A stretch of 64,000 bases of DNA from Leptotrichia hongkongensis. Its GTDB lineage: Bacteria; Fusobacteriota; Fusobacteriia; Fusobacteriales; Leptotrichiaceae. Numbering within the stretch: position 1 is the first letter of the stretch; every line of letters starts with the position of its first letter. A program made the translations under genes and the position numbers. The notes under the pieces were generated by a model, which did not search any database, had not been told where the DNA came from, and was given only the letters and a program-made list of their open reading frames with translations. The stretch covers positions 124,001 to 188,000 of the forward strand of contig NZ_JBGORW010000001.1 of the NCBI RefSeq assembly GCF_041538065.1, written 5' to 3'. Shown one piece after another: positions 35,780 through 44,364 of the stretch.

Positions 35780-36182
35780 GAATGTGGTAAGCGAGCGGGA
35801 TATGATTTTTTCTTTTAATAACGGAGAGATAAAAATATATTTGTCTTATGAAACAGGAGAACTGAAAAAAATAGAAACAGTTAGTGAAAATGAAAAAATT
35901 GAAAAAGAAATTGGAATGGAAGCAGTATTAAAATTTAAGGGGAATTCGGTTATTTTGGATTATGAATATGGATTGTATGAGTATGTGGAAATAGAAATTG
36001 AGGATAAGCTGGAAAAATATTGGGCTGATGGAAAAACAGTTTATTTAAAGGAAGGGAAGAAAATTTTTTTAGAAGTTGAAATTTGGGAAGGATATTTGCT
36101 ATTTTTTGATGATGAATATAGGATGGCAGGATTTGGTATAAAAATCGGAAAGAATAAAAATTTTGAAAAGGCGGAATTATAA
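35733..36182 (+). CDS. Hypothetical acidic protein
   Basis: 149 residues, rich in Glu, Lys and aromatic residues; alternating pattern suggests beta strands (MIFSFNNGEIKIYLSYETGE, IFLEVEIWEGYLLFFDDEYR). No signal peptide, no recognised family. AGAAGGA precedes the ATG. It overlaps the preceding decayed ORF by 47 bases in another frame and abuts a lipoprotein gene, with which it probably is co-transcribed. Confidence 0.55.
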   Translation: MENLKLKIVDFTGKSENVVSERDMIFSFNNGEIKIYLSYETGELKKIETVSENEKIEKEIGMEAVLKFKGNSVILDYEYGLYEYVEIEIEDKLEKYWADGKTVYLKEGKKIFLEVEIWEGYLLFFDDEYRMAGFGIKIGKNKNFEKAEL

Positions 36183-36569
36183 ATGAATAAATATATTTTA
36201 CTGATGTTGCTTTGTCTGTTAATAGGATGTAGAAATCAAGGAAATGATGTGTTAATAAAAGATATTGATGATGTTTCTTTTCATCAGGAAAATAAAAAAA
36301 ATCCTGAAAAAGCTCAATTAATGGCAAGAATTGCCTATGAATTGAACAGAGAAAACTATAAAGAAGCGGAAAAGTATTTTTTAAAAGTGGCAAAATATGA
36401 CAAAACTGCTTATGTTTCAATTGCAGATATGTATTATGAACATATTGATGAAAATGAAGGGAAAAAGAGGTATGAGATAGCTTTTGAAAAAGGAAATAAA
36501 AAGGCAGGTACAATTTTAGGTATGATTGCTGAGGATAATAATGATTATAAAAAGGCGGAAGAATGGTAA
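36183..36569 (+). CDS. Lipoprotein with Sel1/TPR-like repeats, probably shortened
   Basis: Signal peptide MNKYILLMLLCLLIGC ends in a lipobox (LIGC), so Cys16 is likely lipidated. Then two to three helix-hairpin repeats: AYELNRENYKEAEKYFLKVA, a middle unit and EKGNKKAGTILGMIAEDNND, ending KKAEEW. The stop falls exactly where the next repeat would go on (W-Y-x-K), and a further open frame follows in another phase to 36753, so the protein is probably cut short by mutation. AAGGCGGA precedes the ATG. Confidence 0.65.
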   Translation: MNKYILLMLLCLLIGCRNQGNDVLIKDIDDVSFHQENKKNPEKAQLMARIAYELNRENYKEAEKYFLKVAKYDKTAYVSIADMYYEHIDENEGKKRYEIAFEKGNKKAGTILGMIAEDNNDYKKAEEW

Positions 36570-36842
36570 AAAGAAATCATCTGATAAAGTTTTAAAAAAT
36601 TCGATTGAAATAGTTGTGATGATATTTTCTGAATTTCCAAACGATAATATGATAGAGTTTATAGAATATGAGAAGACTTTGGATATTTTAGTTATTAAGG
36701 GGATTGAAAAAATAATAAAATTTGTAAACACAAATACTCTTGTTTTTTTATAAAAAATGTGGTATTCTTAAGACAAGGAAATCTAATTTTATAATGAATA
36801 CAATTATGTAACTAATTGTATAAAATGGAAAGGACAAAGAAA

Positions 36843-38216
36843 ATGAAAAAATATGATGCAATAATAATTGGATTTGGAAAAGGTGGAAAAACTTTGGCAG
36901 GATTTTTGGCTGGGAAAGGTCAGAATGTGGCTTTGATTGAGAAATCGGACAAGATGTACGGAGGGACTTGTATAAATATTGGGTGTATTCCTACAAAAAA
37001 ACTTGTTGACAGTACAAAAGTTCTTAAAAATAAAGGATTAAACGGTATTGAGGAAAAGGAGAGATTTTATACAGAAAGTATAAATAATAAAAATACATTA
37101 ATTGGTGCATTACGTGGAAAAAATTATGAAATGCTGGCTACAAAGGAAAATATTGATATTTATGATGGATTTGGAAGTTTTGTTTCGAAAAATGTAGTTA
37201 ATATTGAAAGTAATGGAGAAAATGTTCAGATTGAAGGAGAAAAAATATTTATAAATACAGGTTCGACTACAATAATTCCTGGTATAAAAGGACTTAAAGA
37301 AAGTAACCATGTGTATACAAGCACTTCAATTATGGAACTAAAGGAACTTCCTAAAAAATTGACTATTTTGGGAGCAGGATACATTGGGTTGGAATTTGCT
37401 TCTATGTATGCTGATTTTGGGTCAGAAGTCACAGTGATTGATTTGGCACAAAGACTTATGCCTAGAGAAGATGAAGAAATTGCTGATAGGGCAAAGGCTA
37501 TATTTGAGGCAAAAGGAATCAAATTTTTACTGGAATCAAAAATTGAGGAAATTGTTGATAAAAATGGAAAAGGATATGTGCAAATTTCACAAGGAACAAG
37601 CAAGAGCGAAATTGAATCAGACGCAATTCTTGTGGCAATCGGAAGAAAACCTAATACAGAAGGGCTTAATTTAGAAGCGGCAGGAGTAAAAACTGACGAA
37701 AAAGGTGCGGTTGTAGTTGATGAAACATTGAAAACAACAGCTGATAACATTTGGGCAATGGGAGATGTGAAAGGCGGACTTCAATTTACATATATTTCTC
37801 TTGATGACTTTAGAATAATAAGAGATAACCTTTACAATGGAGGAAATAGAACAGTAAACGACAGAAATGTAATTCCATACAGCGTATTCATAAATCCACC
37901 TTTATCAAGAGTTGGAATGACTGAAAGCGAAGCAATTGCCAAAGGATATGAAGTAAAAACAGGAAGACTTGAAGCAATGGCAATTCCAAAAGCAAAAATA
38001 GAAGGTGTGACAGATGGACTGCTTAAAGCGGTTATAGATGCAAAAACAGATAAAATACTGGGATGTACTTTATTATGCAACACTTCCCACGAAATGATAA
38101 ACATTGTTGCAGCGGCTATGAAAGCTGAACAAAAATATACATTCTTAAAAGATATGATATTTACTCATCCGACAATGAGCGAAGCTTTGAATGATTTATT
38201 TGGAAGTGTGAAATAA
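36843..38216 (+). CDS. Pyridine nucleotide-disulfide oxidoreductase (class I flavin reductase)
   Basis: FAD-linked disulfide reductase similar to mercuric reductase / RclA-like enzymes. FAD-binding IIIGFGKGGKTLAG; redox pair C43 and C48 in GGTCINIGCIPTK; NAD site ILGAGYIGLEFASMYADFG; second FAD motif WAMGDVKGG; C-terminal dimerisation domain with FTHPTMSEAL (active-site His and Glu). About 457 residues from the ATG that follows GGAAAGGA; upstream in-frame ATGs lack a site. Physiological substrate unclear, possibly hypochlorite/copper stress defence as for RclA. The following membrane protein gene starts one base after its stop. Confidence 0.92.
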   Translation: MKKYDAIIIGFGKGGKTLAGFLAGKGQNVALIEKSDKMYGGTCINIGCIPTKKLVDSTKVLKNKGLNGIEEKERFYTESINNKNTLIGALRGKNYEMLATKENIDIYDGFGSFVSKNVVNIESNGENVQIEGEKIFINTGSTTIIPGIKGLKESNHVYTSTSIMELKELPKKLTILGAGYIGLEFASMYADFGSEVTVIDLAQRLMPREDEEIADRAKAIFEAKGIKFLLESKIEEIVDKNGKGYVQISQGTSKSEIESDAILVAIGRKPNTEGLNLEAAGVKTDEKGAVVVDETLKTTADNIWAMGDVKGGLQFTYISLDDFRIIRDNLYNGGNRTVNDRNVIPYSVFINPPLSRVGMTESEAIAKGYEVKTGRLEAMAIPKAKIEGVTDGLLKAVIDAKTDKILGCTLLCNTSHEMINIVAAAMKAEQKYTFLKDMIFTHPTMSEALNDLFGSVK

Positions 38217-38217
38217 A

Positions 38218-38724
38218 TTGAAAGAACTGATTGTACTTATATTTTTAAATTTATTGATGCTTTATAGCTTTAGATTATGTTTTTGTTTTATAAAAGTTTT
38301 TCAGAAAAAAGAAATTAAGAAGTTTTTATGGGGTGATTTAGTTTTTGGAATAGTGTATTTGTTTTTGTGCATAGAAGTTTTGGGTAAGGATTTTTTTTCA
38401 CAAAACCAAGGATTACACGTTATAGTATGTATTTTAGTTGTTTTATTGTTTATGATAATGAAAAGAAAAAATAATAAGTTCTTGTCTTATGTTGCTTTTT
38501 CTTTAGTTTTTATTGATTTATTAGGATTGATTTATCATGGAAATATGCAATTTTATGGAATTATAATTTTACAAATGCCGATTTTTATAATTGCAAATTT
38601 TATAAAAGATGATAACAGGTTAAATAAATATACATATTCAACATTGATAATGGCTAATTTACTCAATATACCTGTAATTTCACTTAAAACTTTGATGTTG
38701 TTGGAAAATATGGGAAGGGTTTAA
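38218..38724 (+). CDS. Hypothetical membrane protein, paralog of the one at 41.1 kb
   Basis: 168 residues, about five hydrophobic helices. TTG start immediately after the oxidoreductase stop, with GGAAGTG upstream. The order of features matches the 155-residue protein at 41.1 kb: helix, basic FQKKEIKKFLWGDL (versus LQKKVKKILLVDL), helices, then NRLNKYTYSTLIMANLL (versus EELNNYMYLALAINDV). No known family recognised. Confidence 0.6.
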   Translation: MKELIVLIFLNLLMLYSFRLCFCFIKVFQKKEIKKFLWGDLVFGIVYLFLCIEVLGKDFFSQNQGLHVIVCILVVLLFMIMKRKNNKFLSYVAFSLVFIDLLGLIYHGNMQFYGIIILQMPIFIIANFIKDDNRLNKYTYSTLIMANLLNIPVISLKTLMLLENMGRV

Positions 38725-38879
38725 ATAAAGGAAGTAAGAAAACAATAAATAATGCTATTTTTCATTTGAATAATAGGTTTGTTATGAATTTCTTCTGGTA
38801 TAGGGTTACTAAATAATTAAAATATAATTTCAGTTTCTTAAATGAAATTTGATATAAAATAAAAAATTTCTTCAAATTA

Positions 38880-38914
38880 AAATCACGGTTATTAAGATTA
38901 ACTGTGATTTTTTG
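38880..38914 (+). terminator. Terminator
   Basis: AATCACGGTTA / TAACTGTGATT stem (one G-U), followed by a T-run. The ~400-base gap otherwise holds no gene I can support. Confidence 0.85.
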
Positions 38915-39071
38915 TTATTAACTTTAGTCAGTTGATTATGTAAGATGTATGAAATATAAAATTGCTCGCTATATGAGTGTGAAAATGTTCCATTATAATA
39001 GAGTTATTCAATCTGCCATTAATGAAAGAAAGGTGTTTATATGACTATAAGAAAATGTGAAGATCTTTTAT

Positions 39072-39110
39072 AAAAAAATAATCATTATTTTTTAACAACA
39101 ATGATTATTT
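39072..39110 (-). terminator. Terminator of the tandem secreted-protein genes
   Basis: Minus strand: AAATAATCATT / AATGATTATTT, 11-bp perfect stem, followed by seven T. Confidence 0.9.
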
Positions 39111-39123
39111 CAATTATTTGTTT

Positions 39124-39960
39124 TTAATTAAAATACCCCATAAAATCATTTTTTAATTCTAAAATTTTTTTAGTTAGTTCAGGATAGAAATTTGTTCCAT
39201 AAATTTCATCTTCCATAAATTTATTATATTTTTCAATTGGAATTTTACCATTCTTATCCTTGTTTTCTACTATAAACTGTTTTAAGTTTTGATATAATTC
39301 ATCAAAACTTTTACCTGTATATTCCGCACGCCAAACACTGTCATCAGCATTGTCATAATCTAATACATACATATGTGGAAAAGACAGTTCAGGAATTTTT
39401 ATAATAATATATGTTGAAAAAATTTTTTTTGTGCTTTTATCTTTTTTGAATGTTATATCTTCTTCTAAAAATTTATCATCCAGTTTTATTTTTTTTATTG
39501 TATCATAAATTAATAACATTTTTTTTATTTTTGTTACAAGCTCTTTTCTAGAATCATTCAACACAATGTTTTTTTTACTTTCAAAAACAGGAATATTATT
39601 TTTAAAAGCAATATCTCTATATTCTGTCATATTAAAATTTGAAGTATTAATTTCAAATTTAACTAAAGTTGTCATATTTCTTTCAGAATAATTAAGATAC
39701 TTTGGATCTAGAATGTATAAGTTTCCATTACAACGTTCATTATAATCAAGTACACAGTATCCATATCCATTATTTATTTTATAAATTTCCATTCCAGATT
39801 TTATTTTTTCACTAAGAAGGGGAAAATACTCATAATAAACTATCTTATCTACTTCAAATGAATTAGTAAAACTTGAACTTTGAAATATTATCATAAAACT
39901 AAGAAATAAACACCAACTTGATATTTTAAATTTTTTTCTCAAAATAATTTGACAATTCAT
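39124..39960 (-). CDS. Secreted hypothetical protein, tandem paralog A
   Basis: 278 residues; signal peptide around WCLFLSFMIIFQSSSFTNS. No known family. It aligns along its whole length with the upstream neighbour (paralog B): KIVYYEYFPLLSEKIKSGME / KVVYYNYNYRGFTEKLKSGM, LDPKYLNYSERNM / LDPKYANGTEKNM, STYIIIKIPELSFPHMYVLD / STYIIIKTPELSYFPPMYVI, and a C-terminal GKSFDELYQNLKQFI / GRDFDELYQYLKQFI. A Cys pair near the N-terminus (YCVLDYNERCNG) may form a disulfide. AAAGGAG before the ATG; 24 bases downstream of paralog B. Confidence 0.75.
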   Translation of the reverse strand: MNCQIILRKKFKISSWCLFLSFMIIFQSSSFTNSFEVDKIVYYEYFPLLSEKIKSGMEIYKINNGYGYCVLDYNERCNGNLYILDPKYLNYSERNMTTLVKFEINTSNFNMTEYRDIAFKNNIPVFESKKNIVLNDSRKELVTKIKKMLLIYDTIKKIKLDDKFLEEDITFKKDKSTKKIFSTYIIIKIPELSFPHMYVLDYDNADDSVWRAEYTGKSFDELYQNLKQFIVENKDKNGKIPIEKYNKFMEDEIYGTNFYPELTKKILELKNDFMGYFN

Positions 39961-39984
39961 AATAAGTCTCCTTTATCGTTTTCT

Positions 39985-40797
39985 TTATTCTAAAAAGAAA
40001 TTATATCCCAGTTCATTATTTAGTTTTAAAATTTCCCTAGTTAGTTCTAGATAAAAATTTGTTTTATAAATTTCTTTTTTCATAAATTCATCATACTTTT
40101 TTTCTGGAATTTTACCATCTTTATTCTTATTTTTTGCTATAAACTGTTTTAAATATTGATATAATTCATCAAAATCTCTACCTTTATACTCTAAATTCCA
40201 AATTGATTTATTGATATTTTCGTAGTCAATAACATACATAGGTGGAAAATACGACAATTCAGGAGTTTTTATAATAATATAAGTCGAAAAATCTTTTTTT
40301 ATGTGTATTGTTCCTGTCATTGAACTGGGTCCATCATCTGCTTCGATTATTTCTTCATCCGTAGTTATATTTTTAACCAAATCATGTATCATCAGCATTT
40401 TTCTTATTTTTTTTATACTTTCTTTTTGAGAATTTCCCAAAACAATATCTGATTCACTGTTAAAATCCAAATAATCATTATCAAAAGTAATATTTCCATA
40501 TTTTTTTGCCGTAAAATTTGATAAATCAATATCCAGTTTAATTACACTTTGCATATTTTTTTCTGTGCCGTTAGCATACTTGGGATCTAAAACTTGTAGT
40601 AGACCGCTGCATTCTTTCACAAAATCTGTAGTTCCACAGTATCCTTTCACTTTATGTATCTCCATTCCAGATTTTAATTTTTCCGTAAAACCTCGATAGT
40701 TATAATTGTAATACACTACTTTATTTAATTGCTTCGGTTCAGAAAATATCATTACTTGTAATATTAAAAAATATAAAATAATTTTTACTAATCTCAT
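39985..40797 (-). CDS. Secreted hypothetical protein, tandem paralog B
   Basis: About 270 residues from the ATG giving MRLVKIILYFLILQVMIFSE, a clear signal peptide, with AAAGAGAT upstream; the frame is open further upstream but that would place a charged leader before the signal. Same fold as paralog A, with the conserved YCGTTDFVKECSG Cys pair and the same C-terminal DELYQ segment. Specific extra loop TTDEEIIEADDGPSSMTG. Function unknown; extracytoplasmic. First gene of the pair. Confidence 0.75.
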   Translation of the reverse strand: MRLVKIILYFLILQVMIFSEPKQLNKVVYYNYNYRGFTEKLKSGMEIHKVKGYCGTTDFVKECSGLLQVLDPKYANGTEKNMQSVIKLDIDLSNFTAKKYGNITFDNDYLDFNSESDIVLGNSQKESIKKIRKMLMIHDLVKNITTDEEIIEADDGPSSMTGTIHIKKDFSTYIIIKTPELSYFPPMYVIDYENINKSIWNLEYKGRDFDELYQYLKQFIAKNKNKDGKIPEKKYDEFMKKEIYKTNFYLELTREILKLNNELGYNFFLE

Positions 40798-41077
40798 TTT
40801 ATCTCTTTTCTTTATTATATATAACAAATTTTTAGTTAATAACATTAATATTTTTTATTATTTTAACATAATTTATATATAAATGTAAATGTTGAAATTT
40901 TTATTAGGGAAATAAATTTTTGAAATATAAGTTTAGTAAACTGATAAGATTAAGTAATCTTGTTTTTTAGTAAAAAATATGATATTCTTGTGTATACCAA
41001 GGGATTAAGGCTCTTTGTCAGCGAGTGGGGGGAAATAAAAAATTAAACATTAAAAAATATTAAAATAAGGAGAGAAA

Positions 41078-41545
41078 ATGGAAAATTTATCAATAATACC
41101 AATATTAATTGTATTTTATGATTTGTTTAAATTGATATACAGTATATTTTTACAGAAAAAAGTAAAAAAAATTTTACTTGTTGACTTGATTATGATAATG
41201 ATATTTTTTATGACATTTACGATTTTTATATTGCCTAATTTGTTAGTTCATTTGGTACTTTGTTTTATAAGTAGTTTAGTATTTGTGTTTATGAATGATA
41301 TTAATAGAAGAACTTATAGTTTTTTTATAATTATAATGACAATAATTGATACGATGTTTGCTTGGGGCAGTTTATATCTTTTAGGGATAGTGTCGTTCAT
41401 TATATTTATTTTATTTCAAGTTGGAATTTATCTGAAAATAAAAGAACGTAATGAGGAATTAAATAATTATATGTACTTAGCATTAGCTATAAATGACGTT
41501 GCAATTATTTTGGGATCTATTGCAATGCTTAGCTTAGCGTCTTAA
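41078..41545 (+). CDS. Hypothetical membrane protein, paralog of the one at 38.2 kb
   Basis: 155 residues with about five transmembrane helices and basic loops. AAGGAGAG precedes the ATG. Shares layout and short matching segments with the 168-residue protein that lies on the other side of the secreted tandem pair. No family recognised. Confidence 0.65.
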   Translation: MENLSIIPILIVFYDLFKLIYSIFLQKKVKKILLVDLIMIMIFFMTFTIFILPNLLVHLVLCFISSLVFVFMNDINRRTYSFFIIIMTIIDTMFAWGSLYLLGIVSFIIFILFQVGIYLKIKERNEELNNYMYLALAINDVAIILGSIAMLSLAS

Positions 41546-41600
41546 CTTTTAAAGAAATATTTTGTGAAAAGTTTTAATCAATTCATTTTAAAAAATTATT

Positions 41601-41628
41601 TTTACTTTTTGTTAATTAGTGCTATAAT
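41601..41628 (+). promoter_or_regulatory. Predicted promoter of the DUF896 gene
   Basis: TTTACT, 16 bases, TATAAT, about 65 bases ahead of the chosen start. It lies inside the upstream in-frame extension, which argues against that extension being translated. Confidence 0.6.
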
Positions 41629-41692
41629 TATTTATAGATTTTTTGCTGTACTTTTGGTTACAGTAATGTTTTTTAGAAAGGAAATTAGAAAA

Positions 41693-41914
41693 ATGGAAGA
41701 TATTATTAAAAAAGTAAATGAATTTTCAAAGTTGGCACGTGAGAGAGAATTGACCGAAGAAGAGAAGAAAGAGCGTGAAAAATATAGAAAAATGTATATT
41801 GAAAAATTTAAGGAAAGTGTGAGAGGGCATTTGGATAGCATTAAGGTTGTTAGAGTGGATGATGATGGGAATCCAATTGATGATGACGGGAATGTTATTG
41901 AGCCTGAAGCGTAA
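41693..41914 (+). CDS. DUF896 family (YnzC-like) small protein
   Basis: 73 residues. Begins MEDIIKKVNEFSKLARERELTEEE, the standard DUF896 opening: two helices with INxLAxKxKxxxLTxxE-type pattern, then EREKYRKMYIEKFKESVRGHL. The C-terminus DDDGNPIDDDGNVIEPEA is an acidic extra. Start chosen at the ATG with AGAAAGGA upstream. The frame is open 43 codons further, giving a hydrophobic stretch that contains the promoter and is probably not coded. Role unknown; B. subtilis YnzC forms a small helical hairpin linked to the SOS operon. Confidence 0.88.
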   Translation: MEDIIKKVNEFSKLARERELTEEEKKEREKYRKMYIEKFKESVRGHLDSIKVVRVDDDGNPIDDDGNVIEPEA

Positions 41915-42018
41915 ATAAAATAGTAATAATAGTATTTAGAGATAAAATCTTGAAAGTTGGATTGATAAGATTTTAGTAATTGTTTAAAGTGGATTAGAAA
42001 GGGAATGAGTGAAAATTT

Positions 42019-42681
42019 ATGAAATACGATTTAGTTATATTTGATTTGGATGGGACGCTTATGGATACGTCAAAATCTATTACAAAGACTGTAAATTCAG
42101 CGATGGAAGAACTTGGGAAAAAGCAATATTCTGCTAATGAATGTGTAAAATTTGTCGGTGGTGGAGTTTCAGGGCTTGCACGGAATATTTTGGGAAAAGA
42201 GAAGTATGATGATGTAACAAATGAGGAAATGGAAAAAGTTATAAGAAAATATTATGATATTTACTTTGACTATGGTGTCGAGCCTTATGAAGGAATACCT
42301 GAATTGCTTGATTTTTTGGAACAGAATGGCGTGAAAAAAGGTATTGTAACAAACAAGGATCATGAAACAGCCTTATCTGCAGTTGATAAAAAGTTATCCA
42401 AATGGAAATTTGATGGAATATTTGGCTCAAATGAAAAGGAATATCCAAATAAGCCAAATCCGTACAATGTTGATAAAATGGCACAAAATTTAAATATTTC
42501 AAAAGAAAAAATATTATTTGTTGGAGATATGCTTGTGGATGTAAATACAGCTAAAAATGCTGGAATTGATATTGTTTACTGTAAATGGGGATTTGGCGAA
42601 GTAAAAGGCGAGGTTGGAATTGACGAAGATGTAAAGGTGTCCAGTGTTCAGGAAATTATTGAAAGAATAAAAGGTAAATAG
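42019..42681 (+). CDS. HAD-IA hydrolase, phosphoglycolate phosphatase-like
   Basis: 220 residues. Nucleophile motif FDLDGTLMDTSKSI, motif II GIVTNKDHE, and motif III/IV in NKPNPYNVDKM and ILFVGDMLVDVNTAKNAG. The small alpha-helical cap after motif I places it with Gph/PGP-type phosphatases. ATG after AAAGGGAATGAG at a somewhat long spacing. Cytosolic; likely phosphoglycolate or related small phosphate ester. Ends in a strong terminator. Confidence 0.88.
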   Translation: MKYDLVIFDLDGTLMDTSKSITKTVNSAMEELGKKQYSANECVKFVGGGVSGLARNILGKEKYDDVTNEEMEKVIRKYYDIYFDYGVEPYEGIPELLDFLEQNGVKKGIVTNKDHETALSAVDKKLSKWKFDGIFGSNEKEYPNKPNPYNVDKMAQNLNISKEKILFVGDMLVDVNTAKNAGIDIVYCKWGFGEVKGEVGIDEDVKVSSVQEIIERIKGK

Positions 42682-42694
42682 AAAGTTTTTAGGG

Positions 42695-42733
42695 AAATCG
42701 TTTTAGTATTTTATATTAAAGCGATTTTTTTTA
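42695..42733 (+). terminator. Terminator of the HAD gene
   Basis: AAATCGTTTTA pairs with TAAAGCGATTT (G-U tolerated), then a run of eight T. Confidence 0.85.
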
Positions 42734-42835
42734 TTTGTAAAGTGCTATACATTTACTAGAGAAAATGATAAAATAAAGTCAAGATAAAAAAGTTTGGATA
42801 ACAAATGAAAAGCAGAAGAAGGAACGGTGGGATGT

Positions 42836-43909
42836 ATGCAAGAGCAGAACAGTCAGAAGATTTTGGTAATAAATACAGGTGGGACAATCAGTATGGTTCA
42901 TTCAGATAAAGATGACAATAAAAGTGCATTGAAACCCTCTTCATCTTGGGAGGAAGTTATATATAATTATCAATTTTTAAAGGATATGAATGTTGATTAT
43001 GTTCAGACAAGCAAAATCATTGATTCTTCTGACATGAATTATGAAATTTGGCTGGAAATTGGTAAAATAATTGAAGAAAATTACGATAAATACAAAGGTT
43101 TTGTAATACTACATGGAACGGATACAATGTCTTATACTGCAAGTGTTCTTTCTTTTATGTTAAAAAATCTTGGGAAAACGGTGATTTTGACAGGAGCACA
43201 ACGTCCAATTCAGGAAATTAGAAGTGATGGACTGCAAAATTTGCTAACTTCTATTGAAATAATTGAAAAACAGACACAAGGAAATATTGAAATTTGTAAT
43301 TCAGAAAATGAAATACTACCTGTAATTCCAGAAGTGTGCCTGTTTTTCAGGGATCATCTTTTTAGGGGAAATCGTTCAAGAAAGCTTGATTCTACAAATT
43401 ATTTTGGATTTTCTTCCCCAAATTATCTCCCATTGGGGCAGGCAGGCTCAAAAATAAAAATATATGAAAACAGGCTATTATCAAAGCCAGAGGGAAAATT
43501 TTATGTAGATTACAAAATTAATCCAAATGTACTGATGATGGATGTATTTCCTGGATTTAATCCTAAAATTTTAAAACGGATATTCCAAGATGATGATAGT
43601 ATAAAAGGACTTGTGTTACGGACTTACGGAAGTGGGAACACCCCACAAAATAAGGAATTTTTGGAAACAATAAATTATATAATTGATATGGGAGTTATAA
43701 TTTTGAATGTAACTCAATGCACAGTTGGAAGTGTGGAAATGGGACTTTATGAGTCAAATGCCATACTTACGGAACTAGGTGTTGTAAATGGATACGACAT
43801 GACACCAGAAGCTGCAATTACAAAATTTATGTGCCTTTTAGGAAAATATGATGTGGAAAAAGTGAAGGAAAGATTGGTAATGAATATTGCGGGAGAGCTT
43901 ACTAAATAG
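42836..43909 (+). CDS. ansA: L-asparaginase, type I (cytoplasmic)
   Basis: Hydrolyses asparagine to aspartate and ammonia. The first catalytic Thr is in VINTGGTISM; the second triad Thr in VILHGTDTMSYTAS with the HGTD signature; LTGAQRPI follows. No signal peptide, so cytosolic type I. About 357 residues. The start is uncertain: ATG (MQEQNSQKIL) or a GTG three codons earlier; AGAAGGA lies upstream of both. Followed directly by a family 2 repeat element, with no terminator of its own before it. Confidence 0.93.
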   Translation: MQEQNSQKILVINTGGTISMVHSDKDDNKSALKPSSSWEEVIYNYQFLKDMNVDYVQTSKIIDSSDMNYEIWLEIGKIIEENYDKYKGFVILHGTDTMSYTASVLSFMLKNLGKTVILTGAQRPIQEIRSDGLQNLLTSIEIIEKQTQGNIEICNSENEILPVIPEVCLFFRDHLFRGNRSRKLDSTNYFGFSSPNYLPLGQAGSKIKIYENRLLSKPEGKFYVDYKINPNVLMMDVFPGFNPKILKRIFQDDDSIKGLVLRTYGSGNTPQNKEFLETINYIIDMGVIILNVTQCTVGSVEMGLYESNAILTELGVVNGYDMTPEAAITKFMCLLGKYDVEKVKERLVMNIAGELTK

Positions 43910-43946
43910 ATTTGCTTTTTAATTATGCAGTTTTAAATTTATGTTA

Positions 43947-44284
43947 ATACTAAACTCCGTTTAAAAATGAGAATAAATTTTTATAATAGGGTTGTTCAAT
44001 AGCTAATTTATAATCATTCAACTTTTTCATTTTTATTTCTGTAGGATTGCTCATTGCCGCAAATCCTACAACCATGGCTAGTCTACGACATTTTTCTGCA
44101 CTGACAAAAAACTCGCTATGCTCAAACAGTTTTGCCAGCACAGAAAAATGCTCCGACGGATTAGTTCATGCCGGATTCTGTTTAAAAAACGAAAATTATA
44201 TTTTAAATTATTTGAAAATATTAGATTTATATCCTTTATTAGAAAAATCTATAACAAATTCGTTATTTAAATGGTGTTTAGTAT
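43947..44284. repeat. Family 2 element, long copy A (MITE-like with structured core)
   Basis: 338 bases bounded by inverted ends ATACTAAACTCCGTTTAAAA and (inverted) ATACTAAACACCATTTAAAT. The core, about 44040-44165, is more GC-rich and contains two hairpins: GTAGGATT/AATCCTAC, and a long one closed by CATTTTTCTG/CAGAAAAATG with inner CAAAA/TTTTG. The core is nearly identical to that of copy B at 47852-48176 (I count two differences over ~125 bases) while flanks differ much more. ORFs that run through the core are repeat sequence, not genes. Confidence 0.8.
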
Positions 44285-44364
44285 AAAATAAATTTAGCAA
44301 GGAATTAAGAATTATTGTCATAAATGAAGATCAGACAATTTAATAAATTGATAAAGGATATAAA

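Noticed and set aside
36526..36753. 75-codon ORF after the Sel1-like lipoprotein
   Set aside because: Overlaps the lipoprotein in another frame, lacks a ribosome site and recognisable domain; at most a decayed remainder.
38955..39060. Short ATG ORF MTIRKCEDLL with AGAAAGG upstream
   Set aside because: Only ten codons and no further coding in any frame; perhaps a leftover of an acetyltransferase gene but not supportable.
41564..41692. Hydrophobic N-terminal extension of the DUF896 protein
   Set aside because: DUF896 proteins start at the internal ATG, which has a good ribosome site; the extension contains a promoter.
44047..44286. 79-codon ORF (and its 99-codon relative at 47945-48244) with conserved ASLRHFSALTKNSLCS segment
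   Set aside because: Both lie wholly or largely within family 2 repeat copies; their similarity follows from the nearly identical repeat core. No ribosome binding site and the flanks diverge, so they are repeat sequence rather than genes.
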